A DNA stretch of 64,000 bases from Ceratopteris richardii (GCA_020310875.1 CM035417.1:85155417-85219416), one strand, 5' to 3'. Counted from the first letter of the stretch, positions 22,801 to 34,990 are shown. Notes: generated from the sequence alone by a model not told the origin. Made by a program: numbers and translations.

Positions 22801-24132
22801 GGTTATGCACAGGAAAGAGGCATTGATTTTGATGAGACCTTTGCACCTACATGCCGTATGACTACTGTTCGCAGCATTTGTGCACTTGCATCCCATCATG
22901 GTTGGAATGTACATCAGTTGGACATTAAAATAGCATTTCTGAATGGTGACTTGCATGAAGAAGTGTATGTTTTTCAACCCCGTGGCTTTGTGCAAAAAGG
23001 GCATGAAAACCAGGTTTGCAGGTTAAAGAAGGCATTATATGGTTTAAAGCAAGCACCACGTGCTTGGTATGAGAAAATACATGCCTATCTGATTGCACAT
23101 GGTTTTGAGAATAGTCCAACTGAAAGCACCTTATATGTTAAGCGTGCTAATGATGTGCTTCTGATCATTGTTGTCTATGTTGATGACATGCTGCTCACTG
23201 GTCCTATTGAGACACATATTGCTGATTTTAAGGCTGATTTGCATGCCTCATTTGAGATGTTTGATTTGGGGCATTTGCATCACTATTTGGGCATTCAGTT
23301 TATGCATGTTGATGGTGGAATGGCTTTGTGTCAAACGAAATATATTGACACATTATTGCAGCATTTTGGCCTTGAAGACTGTAAGCCTATTGCCACTCCT
23401 ATGGAGACGGGTTTACGATTGAGTCTTCATGATGCTGGAGATGCATTTGATGCTGTTCTCTATCAGCACGCTGTTGGATGCTTGATTTACTTATGCATTA
23501 CTCGGCCAGATATTCAGTTTGCTGTCTCACAGATGAGCAGGTTTATGCATTGCCCAGGAGTCACGCATTGGAAAGCGGTTAAGCGCATCTTTCGCTACTT
23601 GAGTGGTACTCGGCTACTTGGGTTGTTTTATCCCAAGGGGGGATCACTACTGCCAGATTTGCATGCTTTTTCTGACTCAGATTGGGCTGGTTGCTATGAC
23701 ACTCGTGTGTCCACCAGTGGTTTTTGCTTCATGCTTGGTAGCTCATGTATATCTTGGTTGAGCAAGAAGCAACCTACTGTGGCCACTTCCAGTTGTGAGG
23801 CTGAGTATAGGGCAGCTTTCACAGCGACTGTTGAGTATGTGTGGCTCAGACGCCTTATGGCTGATTTGGGTGTTGGCCAGTCTTCTGCCACCACCATCTT
23901 CACTGACAGTCAGAGCGCATTGGCAGTTGCGAGGAACCCTGTGTTCCATGCTCTCACTAAGCACATTGAGGTGCATTATCACTATGTCAGGGAGAGGTTC
24001 TCTGCTGGGGAGATCAGCTTGGCATATGTGCCCACGCAGGAGAACATTGCAGACCTTTTCATGAAGGCTCTACCTAGGGAGAAGTTTGAAGCTTTCCGCA
24101 AAGCTTTGGGCTTACTTCCTTTTGTGGAGTGA
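19869..24132 (+). pseudogene. Copia family B gag-pol with six stop codons and one frameshift
   Basis: The start is MAESSDVFRMLAVEDKLDG. Visible parts are a CX2CX4HX4C knuckle (CKYCKGNDHIIKNC, about 20725), protease WYFDSGA (Asp codon 20955), integrase zinc region (HARFGHLNF), catalytic Asp codon 21753 and Glu codon 21861 (35 residues apart), RT HQLDIKIAFLNG and YVDD (about 23176), and RNase H SDSDWAG, CEAEYRA and KHIEVHYHYVRE. Stops are TAG at 20091, 20427, 20544, 22359 and 22473, and TGA at 21864, all in one frame. A 2-base deletion near 22779 shifts the rest by one frame. Otherwise all domains are intact. Confidence 0.9.
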
Positions 24133-24206
24133 TTTCCACATAGCTTGGCACTTCCTCATACATGAGTGCCAGCTCCTTGTTCACCGCATCACTCCCAGGG
24201 GGGATT

Positions 24207-24436
24207 TGTTGATATATTTAGGTAGTGATGTGTGTGAACACTCTAGGACCGCCGGGGAACTTTTTTCCCTCTTTAGGAGGTTTTTTTCCCCCGGCTTGTA
24301 TATACGCCTATTGCCCTAATGGGCTACTTATCTTTGTACATTCTCTAGTAATACATTCAGTCTTGTGTGTCGTGCTCCAAGCTTCTTCTTCTTCCTTGTG
24401 CTGTTCGCGTGCTTCCACAGACGTCTATCTCCAACA
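24207..24436 (+). repeat. Copia family B 3' LTR
   Basis: This 230-bp LTR begins TGTTGATATATTTAGG and ends CTCCAACA, directly after the polypurine tract. It contains a TATA-like tgtatatacg and the pyrimidine-rich cttcttcttccttgtgctg segment found in all family copies. It serves as the reference copy for the other LTRs. Confidence 0.9.
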
Positions 24437-25892
24437 TATTCAAATAAGAGAAAGAACATTTTTTTGAGCTTTGAATAATTTTTTATAAGTGTTGACTATA
24501 CAAAGTGTGATTAAATCCTAAAAAGTATGTTTTCATGGTCCTTTAATCTCAAAATGGCACCAAAATGGGTTGAGCCAACAATACCTACTTTATCTTATAG
24601 ATCATCCCACCCATATGTCAAACTCACTAAAAAAAATGTCATGAACATAAAATAAGTCACTCACCATTAGGGAATGTGGAATAAGTATAAGAGCATTGCT
24701 TTTCAGATCTTCATGATGGTTGTGCACCTCATTCTCTTGTAAATCATGCATACGTTTTTAGTAAAACATTGTATACATGTACATAAAATTATTTTCTTTT
24801 CTATACTCAACAATAAAACTAGCCCTTTAGAACTTCAAGTTGAATGATACAAGAACTCATGCATAAAGAGCTGATTTATCAAGGACAAGGAGAAGACCCT
24901 TCTTTGTGCAATAACCATGTGCTTCATGCACAAACTCATCATTTGCACCACAAAGTTCTCTTCCACTTCAAGTATGCATCAAATATGGAGCCGCATTACA
25001 TGGCCTTGCACAAGATATGATTGTTTTGATCCTATGCACAAGAGTGATACTTTGTATGTGAGGATACTTCACATGTATATTTTGTTGTTCTATTCACATT
25101 TTCTTTCAGGTAACCATCACTCATATACCCATATAAGACACAAAATAAGTGGCATCATTTTCTTCTTCTAGACAACTATTCTCGATATAGTTGATGACAA
25201 TCTTCTTTTGAAAGTGCATGCTAATTCTAGGACATCATAGGTCAAAACCAGTGGACATAGTAAATCACCTCTCTTAGATTGACTATTTCAAGAAATTCAA
25301 GTGCAACTTGGTTGGATAGATGCTACATGAACTTATTTCACTTAGAAAGCTTTTTCTTAGTTCATAGATCCAATGGGTAGTGGTGTGGGATAGTTGGCCA
25401 GCTTGGTCTTTCTAGCCCTGCCATTACAAGTTTTTTATTAGTATCCAATTACAGGAACTTTCCCAAAGTTTTCTATTGATTTTGCAAGACATGCATGTGA
25501 GTCATGAATGTATTGTCAAAACAAGAAAGAAGATGAAATTAAATAGGATAAAATCATGAAAAATATTTTGGTTGGTAGAATTCTAGTCATGATGCTATCT
25601 TCTAACTACAAATTGAAAGGATGTGGAGAACATGTTTTACTTAATTTTGACATTGGTGGATATTTTATCCCTAAGGTATCTGAGAAGGTCTCAAAAACAC
25701 AAGAGAAAAAGTTCAAAAGGCCTATTTTCATGTCAGTACATGATGATAAAGGTTTTTAGAAAAATAATTAGTTCTCAAGGTCTCTACCTTCCAAGATATG
25801 TAGAAGCACACAAATGTGGTGTCACGTGGCATTGCCTCCAAGGAATCCCCTTGTTTTGGGATTATCTTGGCACTCACTTTGAGGTCGACTAC
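24437..25892. other. Unassigned DNA, possible decayed coding remnant
   Basis: There is no recognisable domain. A stretch at 25556-25860 has two overlapping open frames of 67 and 90 codons on the plus strand, but neither resembles a family I know. Composition and context suggest old retroelement internal sequence; this cannot be proven from the window alone. Confidence 0.4.
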
Positions 25893-26108
25893 TGAAAAGC
25901 TCCGTAACGCACGGAGAACGATGCATCCATTACCACCCAGCTGCGTACGTATCCCTAGATTAGTCTCTCTCTCTCTCTTTCCATAATTAAATGAGTCCCC
26001 CCACATGGCTCTACACATGGGTGCCACATGGCACTCATGTGTGAGCCCATCTAAATAAGTAACATAAGAGGTGGTTCACACCTCTCCCAAAGGGTTACTC
26101 CATATAAC
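25893..26108 (-). repeat. Probable 3' LTR of the chromovirus
   Basis: On the minus strand, the purine run gttaaggggaaggaaa (26124-26109) is followed by TGTTATATGGAG. The presumed LTR ends at 25893 with ...GCTTTTCA. It includes a small palindrome (ctccgtaacgcacggag) and a CT-repeat tract (about 25964-25980). Length would be about 216 bp. The assignment rests on the tract and the TG...CA ends. Confidence 0.5.
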
Positions 26109-26249
26109 ATTTCCTTCCCCTTAACTCCATTTTTGTCCTCAAAAATGGTACTAGAAGGTCTAAAAGAAAGAGATAATCAACAAAATAGTACTCCCACTAA
26201 ATCCCCATGTATTGAAATACATGGTCATGTCTCCGTGTTGTTTCCCCAT

Positions 26250-27999
26250 ATCCTTCCCCTTAAGAAGACTCTTGGGAAGGTAGTCTAAAATTGGGAAACC
26301 ATCTCTGAAGGGTGCTAATGCGCTCCCATGTATCACTATCTTATGAACTATCTTTCCACTTTACTAGACACTCTTTATACAAGTGACTTCTCGTCCGTTT
26401 CTCTCGAGTGTGTAGTATGCTCTCAGGCTCGTGTGGAATAGATTGAACAGAAATAGGCTCTACTACCTCACGATCTAGAATGAGGTTGTTAGATTCACCC
26501 AGCCTTTTCTTAAGCCAGATAACATGAAAAACTGGATGGATTTGACTATTCTCTAGAAGTTGGAGCTGATAAGCCATCTTTCCTATTCTCTTAAGTATTT
26601 GGAAAGGTCCATAATACCTAGGAGATAGTTTTGGAGAGGGTCCCATCTTCATGGTTTCAGACCTAGATGGAACTCTAAGATAGACGTGTTCTCCTACCTC
26701 AAAGTTGATATCTCTCCTTTGAGGGTCAACATAGGCTCTAGCTCTATCATGAGCTCTCCTAATGCTGTCCTTAGCAAGCCTAAGCATATCATTCATCTCT
26801 TCCAATAATTCCTTTTTAGCTTGAACTTTCTCATTCTGCAAGCCTACTGCATAAGGAGCTCTTGGCTCAAACCCATACATAAGCATAAATGGACTATGCC
26901 CAGTGGAAGAATGCTTGACACTATTATATGCAAACTCTACTATAGGTAAGTACTCTTCCCAATTAGTTTGCCTTTCATTCACAAATGCTTGAAGCATATC
27001 CTCTAGGATTTGGTTAACCATCTCTATTTGCTCATCCAAATGTGGATGCTTGGCCATACTCATGCTAAGTTTTGTGTCCAACCTTTTGAAGACCGCTCTC
27101 CAAAAGTGGCTAGTAAACTTCCCATCTCGATCAGAAACTATGTCTAAAGGAAGACCATATAACTGGTATAGGTTCTCTACAAAGAGTCTAGCCAACTCAG
27201 GTGTCTTCACTATAGTATGTGTGAGAATAAACCTAGCCATTTTGGTTAACCTATTCACAATTACCCAGACCAAGTCATGCCGTCTCTGTGTCTTAGGTAA
27301 TCTGACTATAAAGTCCATGGAGATACTCTCCCACTTCCCATTAGGAATATCCAATGGGTGGAGTAGTCCTCCAATCCTCAATCTCTCAGCTTTGTTGACT
27401 TGGCATTTAGTGCACTTAAGCACATACTCTAGGATGTCCTTATGAAGTCCAAGCCAATAAAACTGCCTCTTAAGAAGATCATAAGTCTTGTTAACTCCTG
27501 GGTGTCCTGCACTAGGTGTGTCATGACACTCATACAAAATATGTCGTCTTATCTCGAGATCTCTAGGGACACACACCTTTCCTTTATATAACAGATATCC
27601 ATCATGGACATTGTAATTCTTCCACTCGAATCCTTCTTGAGTACCCCTTGATACTCCATCCTCACTAGAAACCCGTATATCACGATCCCCATTCTCTATG
27701 GCTTCCCAAATCTCAGAATATGTAGGATCAAGCCTACATTTCCCTCTAATGGACTCAAGTAGCTCACTAGTGATATGAGTAAAACTCAGTCCATTGAGCA
27801 TAGGCATGCGGCTAAGTGAATCAGCCACTACATTAAACTTTCCCTTCCTATACCTAAGCTCATAATCAAACTCTTGAAGGGTCTCTGCCCATCGGGCCTT
27901 ACGACCTTTAAGGTCTGTTTGATTAGAGAGCCACTTAATGCTCTCTTGATCAAACACTATCGTAACTTTGGAACCAATTAGATGAGAGCCTTGATCCAA
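26250..27999 (-). pseudogene. RNase H end, integrase and chromodomain of the chromovirus
   Basis: A 552-codon open stretch (27999-26341) begins inside RNase H (FDQESIKWLSNQTDLKGRKA, GKFNVVADSLSRM). It includes the complete integrase: zinc domain (HDTPSAGHPGVNKTYDLLKR, CTKCQ), first Asp in SMDFIVRLP, second Asp in VSDRDGKFTSHFW and the Glu in HLDEQIEMVNQ (the usual Gly before Gln is Glu). A GPY/F region follows (SPRYYGPFQILKRIG). The chromodomain starts ILHTREKRTRSHLYKECLVK, is cut by a TAA at about 26343, then continues DTWERISTLQRWFPNF. The first methionine is incidental. RT is absent upstream. Confidence 0.85.
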
Positions 28000-28361
28000 G
28001 GGCTAGAAACAAAAGGCGCTTTTTTCTAGTGGATATCCACGCCTACCACATGATTCAAGCTTCATTCAAAGGATAAGATTGCATCCCTCCTTGACTTTTG
28101 CAAAAGGGCCTAAGCCCTTGGATCTTCTAGGCCATCCAACGATGGATAAGCATTCTAAATGTCTTCAAAACCACTCACACTAGCAGAAACCACGATTTGG
28201 GGCTGTTTGCAAGGTTTTTACTAAGAAAAAAATCATGGAAGCCTATGCCTAGTCTAGTGGATTAAGAAACTAGGTTGTGTCCACTGCTCTTCTCTCATTG
28301 GTGGATCACTAATCAGCCCTTAATCTAAAAGGCCCAAGGAGGGTTCATTTTTTCCCCGAAT
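28000..28361 (+). repeat. Truncated copy of the TIR element seen at 46314-47200
   Basis: The segment matches the right half of the 46314-47200 element, including aaaaggcgc, the block gcctatgcctag and the right terminus ggttcattttttccccgaat. Its left terminus is missing and it abuts the RNase H fragment at about 28000. It lies where protease and RT of the chromovirus should be. Confidence 0.6.
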
Positions 28362-28456
28362 GTGTCTCTCAACCCTTTCATATTTTTTTAGTGGGTAATT
28401 TTGCTCCTTAGGGTCATTATTTCTTCATGCTTCTTTCCCCTCTGTTACTATCTTTA

Positions 28457-29492
28457 TTAGTAGGTTTGAGGTACTAATAGGTTTGAGGGGATGATTCTTC
28501 TCCAAAGGGAGTATATTGGGGAGTAATAGGTTTGAGTGGTTGATCGTTCTTCCATAGATTTGAGGGTACTGATAGGTTTGAGGGGATGATCATTCTCCAT
28601 AGGAGTATATTGAGGACAATTATGGTCGTCATATATCTGTGCATACTTGATCACCTCCTCAAAAAATTTTAGGTGCATTCCTCCTTACCTCTCTCTTTAT
28701 GACCTTGTCTAATCCTCTCACAAACCCCCTAGTTTTTTGGAAATCATCAAGCCCCTTGAGCTTCAAGATGATGTCTCTATAGTGGAATATGTAGACTCAT
28801 AATGGTCCACCCCTCTGCATGATCTTATCCTTCTCATCCCAATTCCTCTCTTCTTCTTTCTCAAAAAGAAACTCCTTCAAGAAAATTCTTTCAAACCAAG
28901 TCTAGTCAGTAGGGATGGAGTTCACCTACTTGAGACTCAACCACAACTTATAAGCTTGTGGGCCAAGCAAGTGACTTGCTACAAGAACATGATACTCAAG
29001 TGGGGTGCCCTTCAACTGATGCAAATGATTCCACTTTTGCAAAAACATGTAGTATGTATCCTTTTGCCTTTATCAATCATCCTCCATGAGGGTGGGTGGA
29101 TTGAGGTCTTTTAGGAAGGGATTCTCTCTAGGTCTTTCTCCTTTATGTTTGCTAGGATGGTGAGTCTCCTTCCGAGCTGTCTCATGCATGAGAAGAGTAG
29201 AAGTTTCTCTTTCCTTCCGATTTGGAAAATAGCTAGCTTGTGCCTCAAAAGAGACCATCTAGATCTTTAACTATTCTATTAGAGAGGTCATGCTACCAAT
29301 GAACATGTCTATCCTATTGGTATGTTCCTTGAGCTCATCGAATTGGTTGTGTGTAACAAACTCATCATAGAGCTCAATGTATTGGTCATCTTCTTCTTGC
29401 TGAACTTCTCCCATCCTTTGGCCATATCCCTATAGAGTTTAATATTTAGGTGGGAAAGTGTGTTCTAATTGCCCTTTACCCTCAGTTTCCAT
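28457..29492 (-). pseudogene. Gag remnant of the chromovirus
   Basis: On the minus strand an ATG at 29492 opens with METEGKGQLEHTFPPKY before a stop. Further left, gag-like reading is visible in pieces: KWNHLHQLKGTPLEYHVLV and SHLLGPQAYKLWLSLK (about 29030-28930), FLKEFLFEKEEERNW, and IILKLKGLDDFQKTRGFVRGL (about 28770-28700). It is interrupted by many stops and frameshifts. No zinc knuckle could be read. Confidence 0.55.
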
Positions 29493-30490
29493 GTTTATCC
29501 CCCCTCCCCCCAAATGTATAAACTAGAGAGCTAGATGAAGATGGAAGTAAATTTTATATAGCAAAGAGAGAGAAATAGATCACTTCCTTGATGTTCTCGA
29601 AGCTATTCAAAGTAATTTTGAAGTGACCTTTGATGTCATAATCTCTGACTTCAAGCCCAATATAAAGTTTGAAATCTTAGTTTGGCGCAAGGAGGGTCTT
29701 AACACCATAAAACAATCAAAAGAGCTCCCAAAACAACCTCCAAGTGCTAAAAAACCCGAAGCAAGGTAAAATTGAACAAATTTAATCTTCTTGTGGGTCC
29801 TCACCAATCTTCAAAATGTACTCCAACACCTATACATCATGTCTAGGATACTAACCCAAGCGAGAAAAGTGAAATCATAAACCAAATGCTCCAAAACAAG
29901 GGTTGGAAGTGGCCGACTAGTCCCTAAGTGTTGCATAGATTTTTTGACCTATTAAATATTTTACCATGATGTGTATTTTTCTGTTAAATGGAGCTTGGAA
30001 AATCTGATTTAAGACCAAGATTTCTTCAATCAGATTTTTGGGCACGAAGCTATGGCTAGGGTAATGCAAGGTTGTAAGTGTAGGTAAGTGAAATGGAGAA
30101 AAATGATGAGAGCGTCAAATTTCAAGTTCAAAATTACATCCAGATATGGTCCTTCATTTGCATTTAATTTCTCAACTCAATTTCCACATCCCATACGATA
30201 CGTATACATGCCCATTTTACCCAAAAGTTCTTCAAAATCTCCTCCAAAAGCCTTTCTAACTTGACCAAAAGGATAAAGTTGATGAATTTTTACCTCTTCA
30301 TACTGGAAGGGTGTGTAGAAGATCTCCCCAACTTCCTCAGTAGGTCGTCTCTGCATGCCATTATCCTATATATGAGCTCACTTCGTGTTTCTCGGGGTAT
30401 AAAGAGATGAGTGCATTTGAGCTATTCAACTAGGGAAGAGGAGAGGGAAGGGAGATGAGCTCCCTTGGGTGCTCGTCCGTTCGTGATTGG
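29493..30490. other. Probable leader region of the chromovirus; no genes
   Basis: No coding motifs are present. By position this is the untranslated leader between the presumed 5' LTR and the gag start on the minus strand. A C-rich run (cccccctccccccc-like, about 29499-29513) corresponds to a G-rich stretch just upstream of the gag ATG on the minus strand. Confidence 0.4.
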
Positions 30491-30540
30491 TGTGAGTAAA
30501 CCCTCCTTCGTGGTATCCTACACTTGCGCATGGTCTTGCT

Positions 30541-31190
30541 CTATGTATGCACATTTGCGTGGTCGCCATCTCGCTGGGATGCCAATGTCTCTCTCTTTCT
30601 CTCTCTCTCTCCCATCTATGTATGCACATTTGCATGGTCGCCATCTGGCTGGGATGCCAATGTCTCTCTCTCTCTCTCTTCCATCATAGAAACTATCTCA
30701 TGGCCTCTCACATTCTCTCCTCCATCATAGAAACTATCTCATGGCCTCTCACATGGGTGCCATGTAGCATTCACGTGAGAGCCTACATTTCTTAAAACAT
30801 AGAGTTCATGTGAAAACTTACCATCATGCGGAGCATTCCACAAGAAATAGTCTTGAGAATGGCACCAAAAGTGTTCATACTATCGTAAACCCCCACAGAA
30901 AACACAATAAAGAAATGTTGAGCAACCACTCAATGATATGATGGCCACACTCTCTATGATGGAAGTTCAGCAACCACTCAATGGTATGATGGCCACACTC
31001 TCTATGATGGAAGTTCACGCATCCACAACAAGGTAGAGAGCAAGCATGTATTTAGGCAACAACACACACACATGGATGCACACACTCTCACTAGTAGATA
31101 AGAGGCAATGTGCTCGAAGAAGTTCTCACACTCTCACCAATAGATAAGAGACAATGTGCTCGAAGAAGCTCTCTATTTCTCAAGAAATGA
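30541..31190. repeat. Cluster of four short tandem duplications
   Basis: Four separate two-copy duplications lie within 650 bases. A 75-bp unit starts at 30541 and 30616 (ctatgtatgcacatttgc). A 41-bp unit starts at 30681 and 30722 (ccatcatagaaactatctc). A 48-bp unit starts at 30922 and 30970 (gcaaccactcaat). A 46-bp unit starts at 31095 and 31141 (tagataagag). CT microsatellites (30594-30612 and 30662-30679) lie between the first copies. Such short duplications are common in LTR U3 regions, which fits the chromovirus 5' LTR position for the first two. Confidence 0.7.
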
Positions 31191-32517
31191 GTACAAATCT
31201 CAAAAGTGATCAGAATCTAACAAAATAACCCTAATAAATTGGAGCTCTTTCGGTTTTATAGATTTTAGAAGAGCTTTGTCCACACTAGTGTCTAGCCTAA
31301 CTTTCAAATTAGTTTCTAGAGGTTGTTTGGAGGCTGAAATGATATCAAAAGATGATCAAATTTGGTATGGAGATACTAATCATGACCTTGAAGTCTGAAT
31401 ACTACTCTTCATTTACAATCTTGATCTAATTTACGATGAAATATGATTTTATGTCAAAAATAGGCAATTTTACAAGTATTCTCGATAAGAAATGGAAAAA
31501 AACCTATTGTGAGGAGGGAGTTGAGTTGATAGAAATTGGTAGATCCCTTCCTCATTTATTCTCATGCTTGTACTCCAATTTTACCATAGTCTTCATCCTT
31601 TGATTGAGATTTGACTTTGATGTTTTAGTAGCTTTCTAGAGCTTCCTCCAACAAGAATACATTTTTTATGTTATGGTCTAGGTTTTATCTAAAAGGGTGG
31701 GTTGTGGGAAGCTTAAGCTTTTCATATTTGCACTTGGAAATGATAAATTTCATCTTCTTGTTTCATCGCTCAGATTTGAACTCCTAATCCTTGGTGTATA
31801 TATATTTTTTTGCATTAGTCCAAGACCTTTTCTAAAAAACATAATATATCAAGGTTATTGAGACACTCTAGACTAGACAAAACACCTTCCATCAGAGGAT
31901 AAATAGGAAGGGATCGTGCATTTCATTTTCTAGTGATTGGATTACACTTTTTGGGTCATTGAATGGAGCATTGATGGCACATCTACCATGAATCCGGTGA
32001 ACTTTGGTAATCATAATTATGGCACATGCATACAAATCACCTAACTTTTGATGATAATAATTAGGGGCACATGATCAATCATGTCCATCATTGGATCTGA
32101 CACATTTAAACGATGGACATTGCAAATAAGCACTAGAGCTATCTTTGATTTTCTTGCCAACTTCTCCTTTAACCACAATATTTTTTTCTGGAATCTTGAG
32201 GATCCACCATCTTATAATTCTCTAAAGATGCCATACCAAATGGTACATGTGACCTCCAATTTCTTTCATCACTTAATGGTTTTCTCTATATACACTTCTT
32301 CCCCACACTTTTACAAATGTAGGGGGTTCCTAAAAGACACGAATGCATGCAATTCACATCCAATAACGAAAACAATGCTCAAGCAATTCAGATCCATAAC
32401 AAGTGCATCAACTAATATTCTTACCATTCCAAATGCAGACACATTGTGGATGATGATGGACATTGTGGATGATGATATACAACAATGATCAGAAGCACAT
32501 CATTTTCATGCTTAACA
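31191..32517. other. Unassigned AT-rich DNA
   Basis: No motif or domain is recognisable. A plus-strand open frame at 32081-32488 (135 codons) has no family resemblance I can see and lies next to a truncated copia copy, so I do not call it a gene. Confidence 0.4.
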
Positions 32518-33817
32518 TCCGGTATGCCTAGCTAAGAAAACTTGATATGCAACATGCATGATGGACCTGTTTTGCCAAGATTGGTCTTCTTGCAATGAAA
32601 CATAGACTAAATCCTCAAACGTATAAGACATTTGCCTTTCATCATCAATCAAAGAGTAAAAGCAAAACTCTGATATGAATTTGGAAGACAACTATGAATG
32701 GTTTGCACAAGTGAACTACCTAGCAAGAATTCATTTGTAGAAGTCAACTGCTCTTTCAAATCTTTGATCTTTTTCAAAAAATTGTCCATGGAATCTTCTT
32801 CATTCATAGCTCACTCTTCAACTGTTTTTGAAGGTAAGCAAGAAGATCCTCATTTCTTGTGGGGTACAAAGTGGTAAGTGTATCCCAAGCATGCTTGTAT
32901 TTTCAAAGAATGAATAGGAGGGATAATGAAAACGTTTTTAGATAAAGCTATCAATGCATGTGCCTAAACATCTCTGCCATCCCAACAAAGTTTCTCTACA
33001 ATAGGTGTAGCATGAACCATAACATGAACAAGAATTTGAAGATCGTCATCTTCAATGTCATCTACATCACCTTGAATAACTGTATTTGTAGGTGTAATAG
33101 GTCATTTTTCAACACCCTACACATTCCATAGTCCTTTTGCAATCAATACATGACACATTATATATGCCTATAATGGATAATTAGTACCATCCAATCTATC
33201 CTCAACAACCAACATATGAAATACATCATTGCTTTCAACCATGGTCACTATCTAAAAGACATTGATACAAAAAAATGATTGTATCTCAAAAAGCTGAAGA
33301 GAACTACTCTATCAAGTTTTGCAAGATCTGTAGCAGATTTTGAGATGCTTGTATTGGAGAACCAAAACTTGTATATATGTTTGGCACAAAAGGACAAAAT
33401 TGCCAACACAGGCACTATGATAGTGCATTCAAAGGCTGAAATGAGCTCACATCATGATTTTGACACATAGGGTGAAGCAATTTTGAAATGCTAATCATTG
33501 TGAGTATGTTCACCAAATTTCATGCAATTCTGAGACTCTGATAGGAGGGGTGAGACGATGCCCTAGATGAAGTTGAGGATACCAGTTGTTGGAGTTTGAG
33601 GTCTGCAGAAGCATGCAAATAGCACAAGGAAGAAGAAGAATCTTGTGGCACAACACACAATACTGAATGTATTACCAAGTAAATGTACAAAGATAAGTAA
33701 CCCATTAGGGTTATAGATGTATATACAAGCCGAGGGAAAAAACCTCCTAAAGAGGGGAAAAAGTGCCTTGGTGGTCCTAAGTGTGTTCACACACATCACC
33801 ATCAAAATATATCAACA
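32518..33817 (-). mobile_element. Copia family B, copy 3: 5' fragment (LTR and gag)
   Basis: The 5' LTR (33587-33817) is followed leftward by a degraded primer-binding site and a heavily mutated gag that aligns with the copy at 19813-24436. It stops near 32518, at the sequence corresponding to the gag knuckle approach (tagctaagaaaacttgat). Many small indels and stops are present; this is an older copy than copy 1. At the sites where copy 2 has TAG at 20091, 20427 and 20544, this copy reads CAA. Confidence 0.75.
33587..33817 (-). repeat. Copia family B LTR (minus)
   Basis: This is a 231-bp reverse-oriented family LTR: plus-strand TGTTGGAGTTTGAGG at one end and ATATATCAACA at the other. It directly abuts LINE-derived sequence on the right. 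Confidence 0.82.
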
Positions 33818-33824
33818 ATAGCAA

Positions 33825-34990
33825 TTGATTTTTACTTATGGCAAAAAGATTCTTCCAAGGGCCTGTCAGGCCGACATTGACTTCGGGCATAAGAAGAAGA
33901 GGTATCTGAAGTCTTCATTGCCATGTAGGCAATGTTTACATACAGCTGGAAATTCTTTTTCCTTAAAGGAAAATATATTTTTTGATCAACCATTCTTTAG
34001 GGTGGTTGTCAAAGTTGGAAACACACCTCTCCTTCTAGATCTTCTAGAGGGCCTCACCTCTTATAACATTCCACAATGCTAAAGAGCAACCGATCTCTTC
34101 ACCTAGTATCATTTTCTTCCAATTGATTTGTCCCTATGGCAATAGGATTCTTCCAAGGGCCTACCAAGCTGAAGCTGAGTTGGGGCACAAAAATAAGAGG
34201 TGTCCCAAGTCTTCATTCCCATGTAGGAAACATTTACACCAAGGAGGAGCACCACAAATTTTGCTAGCTTTTACATTGGTCCAAATTCCACGATGGAGGG
34301 TTTGCCACATAAGAACCACTTTTTTCATCTCGATTAGGGGATGCTAAAGGGATTGGAACTTAAAATACCACCTTAAACCTAACCAATTCAGACATCACCT
34401 CCTATTGAAGACGATGTGAAAGTCCACATTCTTTTTGAAACTTGGATTTTTGTCAAGACTCTTGCCATTGTGCGATCTTAGACCCTCTAGGCATGGGTGG
34501 TCAATCCCAATAAGGAGGTGAGTCTTCAAGCAATCCCAAGCATTGAATATGCTCCACAACAAGCACAAATCTTCATAGTCCACTCTCCTAATTGAGTCAA
34601 TTTCCTCAAATCTAATTCATTGGCTTCTATCTTGATTCCAGAGGTGCTTCCACAAATGGATACCTTTGTTCCAAAGCTTCCTAATTTTTTTGAGGTTCCA
34701 TCACTCAAACCCTCTGATTCCTTTGATAGGGCACCAAATCAAATAATTTTATATAATACCACCATTTCTAGTTTTCATTGATCTTGACATACTGTTTCAC
34801 CTTGTTCAAAATATTCAATAGAGAGCGAACTAAGCTTGAGCCTCTAGGAGTCATGGGACAGGGGGAGAAAAAAGAGTGATAAGATCAAGGCCCTTCCACC
34901 CCAAAAGGCCCACTAGCCAAAGGGATCTCTTGTTTCTCAAAATCAGTTTGGCACATAAGGCTTTCCTATTGCTCCATGATTTCATGAGAG
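33825..34990 (-). pseudogene. LINE (non-LTR retrotransposon) C-terminal fragment
   Basis: On the minus strand, pieces typical of the plant LINE ORF2 C-terminus are readable: AKLILRNKRSLWLVGLLGWK (about 34960-34900), ICACCGAYSMLGIA and DYEDLCLLWSIFNAWDCLKT (34600-34500), and LMWQTLHRGIWTNVKASKIC and CFLHGNEDLGHLLFLCPNS (34310-34200). The last is the zf-RVT zinc-binding module. A second, similar 280-base zf-RVT-like block follows at 33830-34080, so this part is duplicated head-to-tail. All frames are broken. Confidence 0.65.

Larger units (their letters stand above)
19813..24436 (+). mobile_element. Copia family B, copy 2: nearly full element lacking its 5' LTR
   Basis: It starts inside the 5' leader (ttttgagatacagtcaatttt, shared with the copies at 37741 and 45232). 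It runs through a complete gag-pol, a polypurine tract (cccaggggggattt) and a 3' LTR (24207-24436). The 5' LTR and roughly the first 200 bases are missing, so no target duplication can be recognised. It is the best-preserved member of the family in the window. Confidence 0.88.
25893..30850 (-). mobile_element. Minus-strand chromovirus (gypsy), decayed, with internal deletion
   Basis: From right to left the order is: degenerate 5' LTR-like sequence (about 30490-30850), gag remnants (29492-28457), a foreign repeat (about 28000-28361) in place of protease/RT, then RNase H, integrase, chromodomain, polypurine tract and 3' LTR (26108-25893). The LTR copies share a block around gtgccacatggcactcat (26020) and gtgccatgtagcattcac (30758), plus CT-repeat tracts, at roughly 70-75 percent by eye. 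The RT core is missing. The right boundary is poorly defined. Confidence 0.6.

Noticed and set aside
24207..24441. Target duplication for copia copy 2
   Set aside because: The 5' LTR is missing, so no matching flank can exist to test it.
25556..25895. Overlapping 67- and 90-codon frames as a small host gene
   Set aside because: No motif, no promoter or splice evidence, and two overlapping frames of similar quality suggest chance.
30426..30795. Several Ser/Leu/Cys-rich frames over the CT microsatellites
   Set aside because: They are translations of tandem duplications and CT repeats on both strands.
30850..30875. Minus-strand primer-binding site (ttttggtgccattctcaag) with an LTR to its right
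   Set aside because: The TGGTGCC match is short and no matching LTR or polypurine tract was found on the other side, so I did not call an element from it.
32081..32488. 135-codon open frame as a gene
   Set aside because: No recognisable domain and composition like the surrounding decayed DNA.
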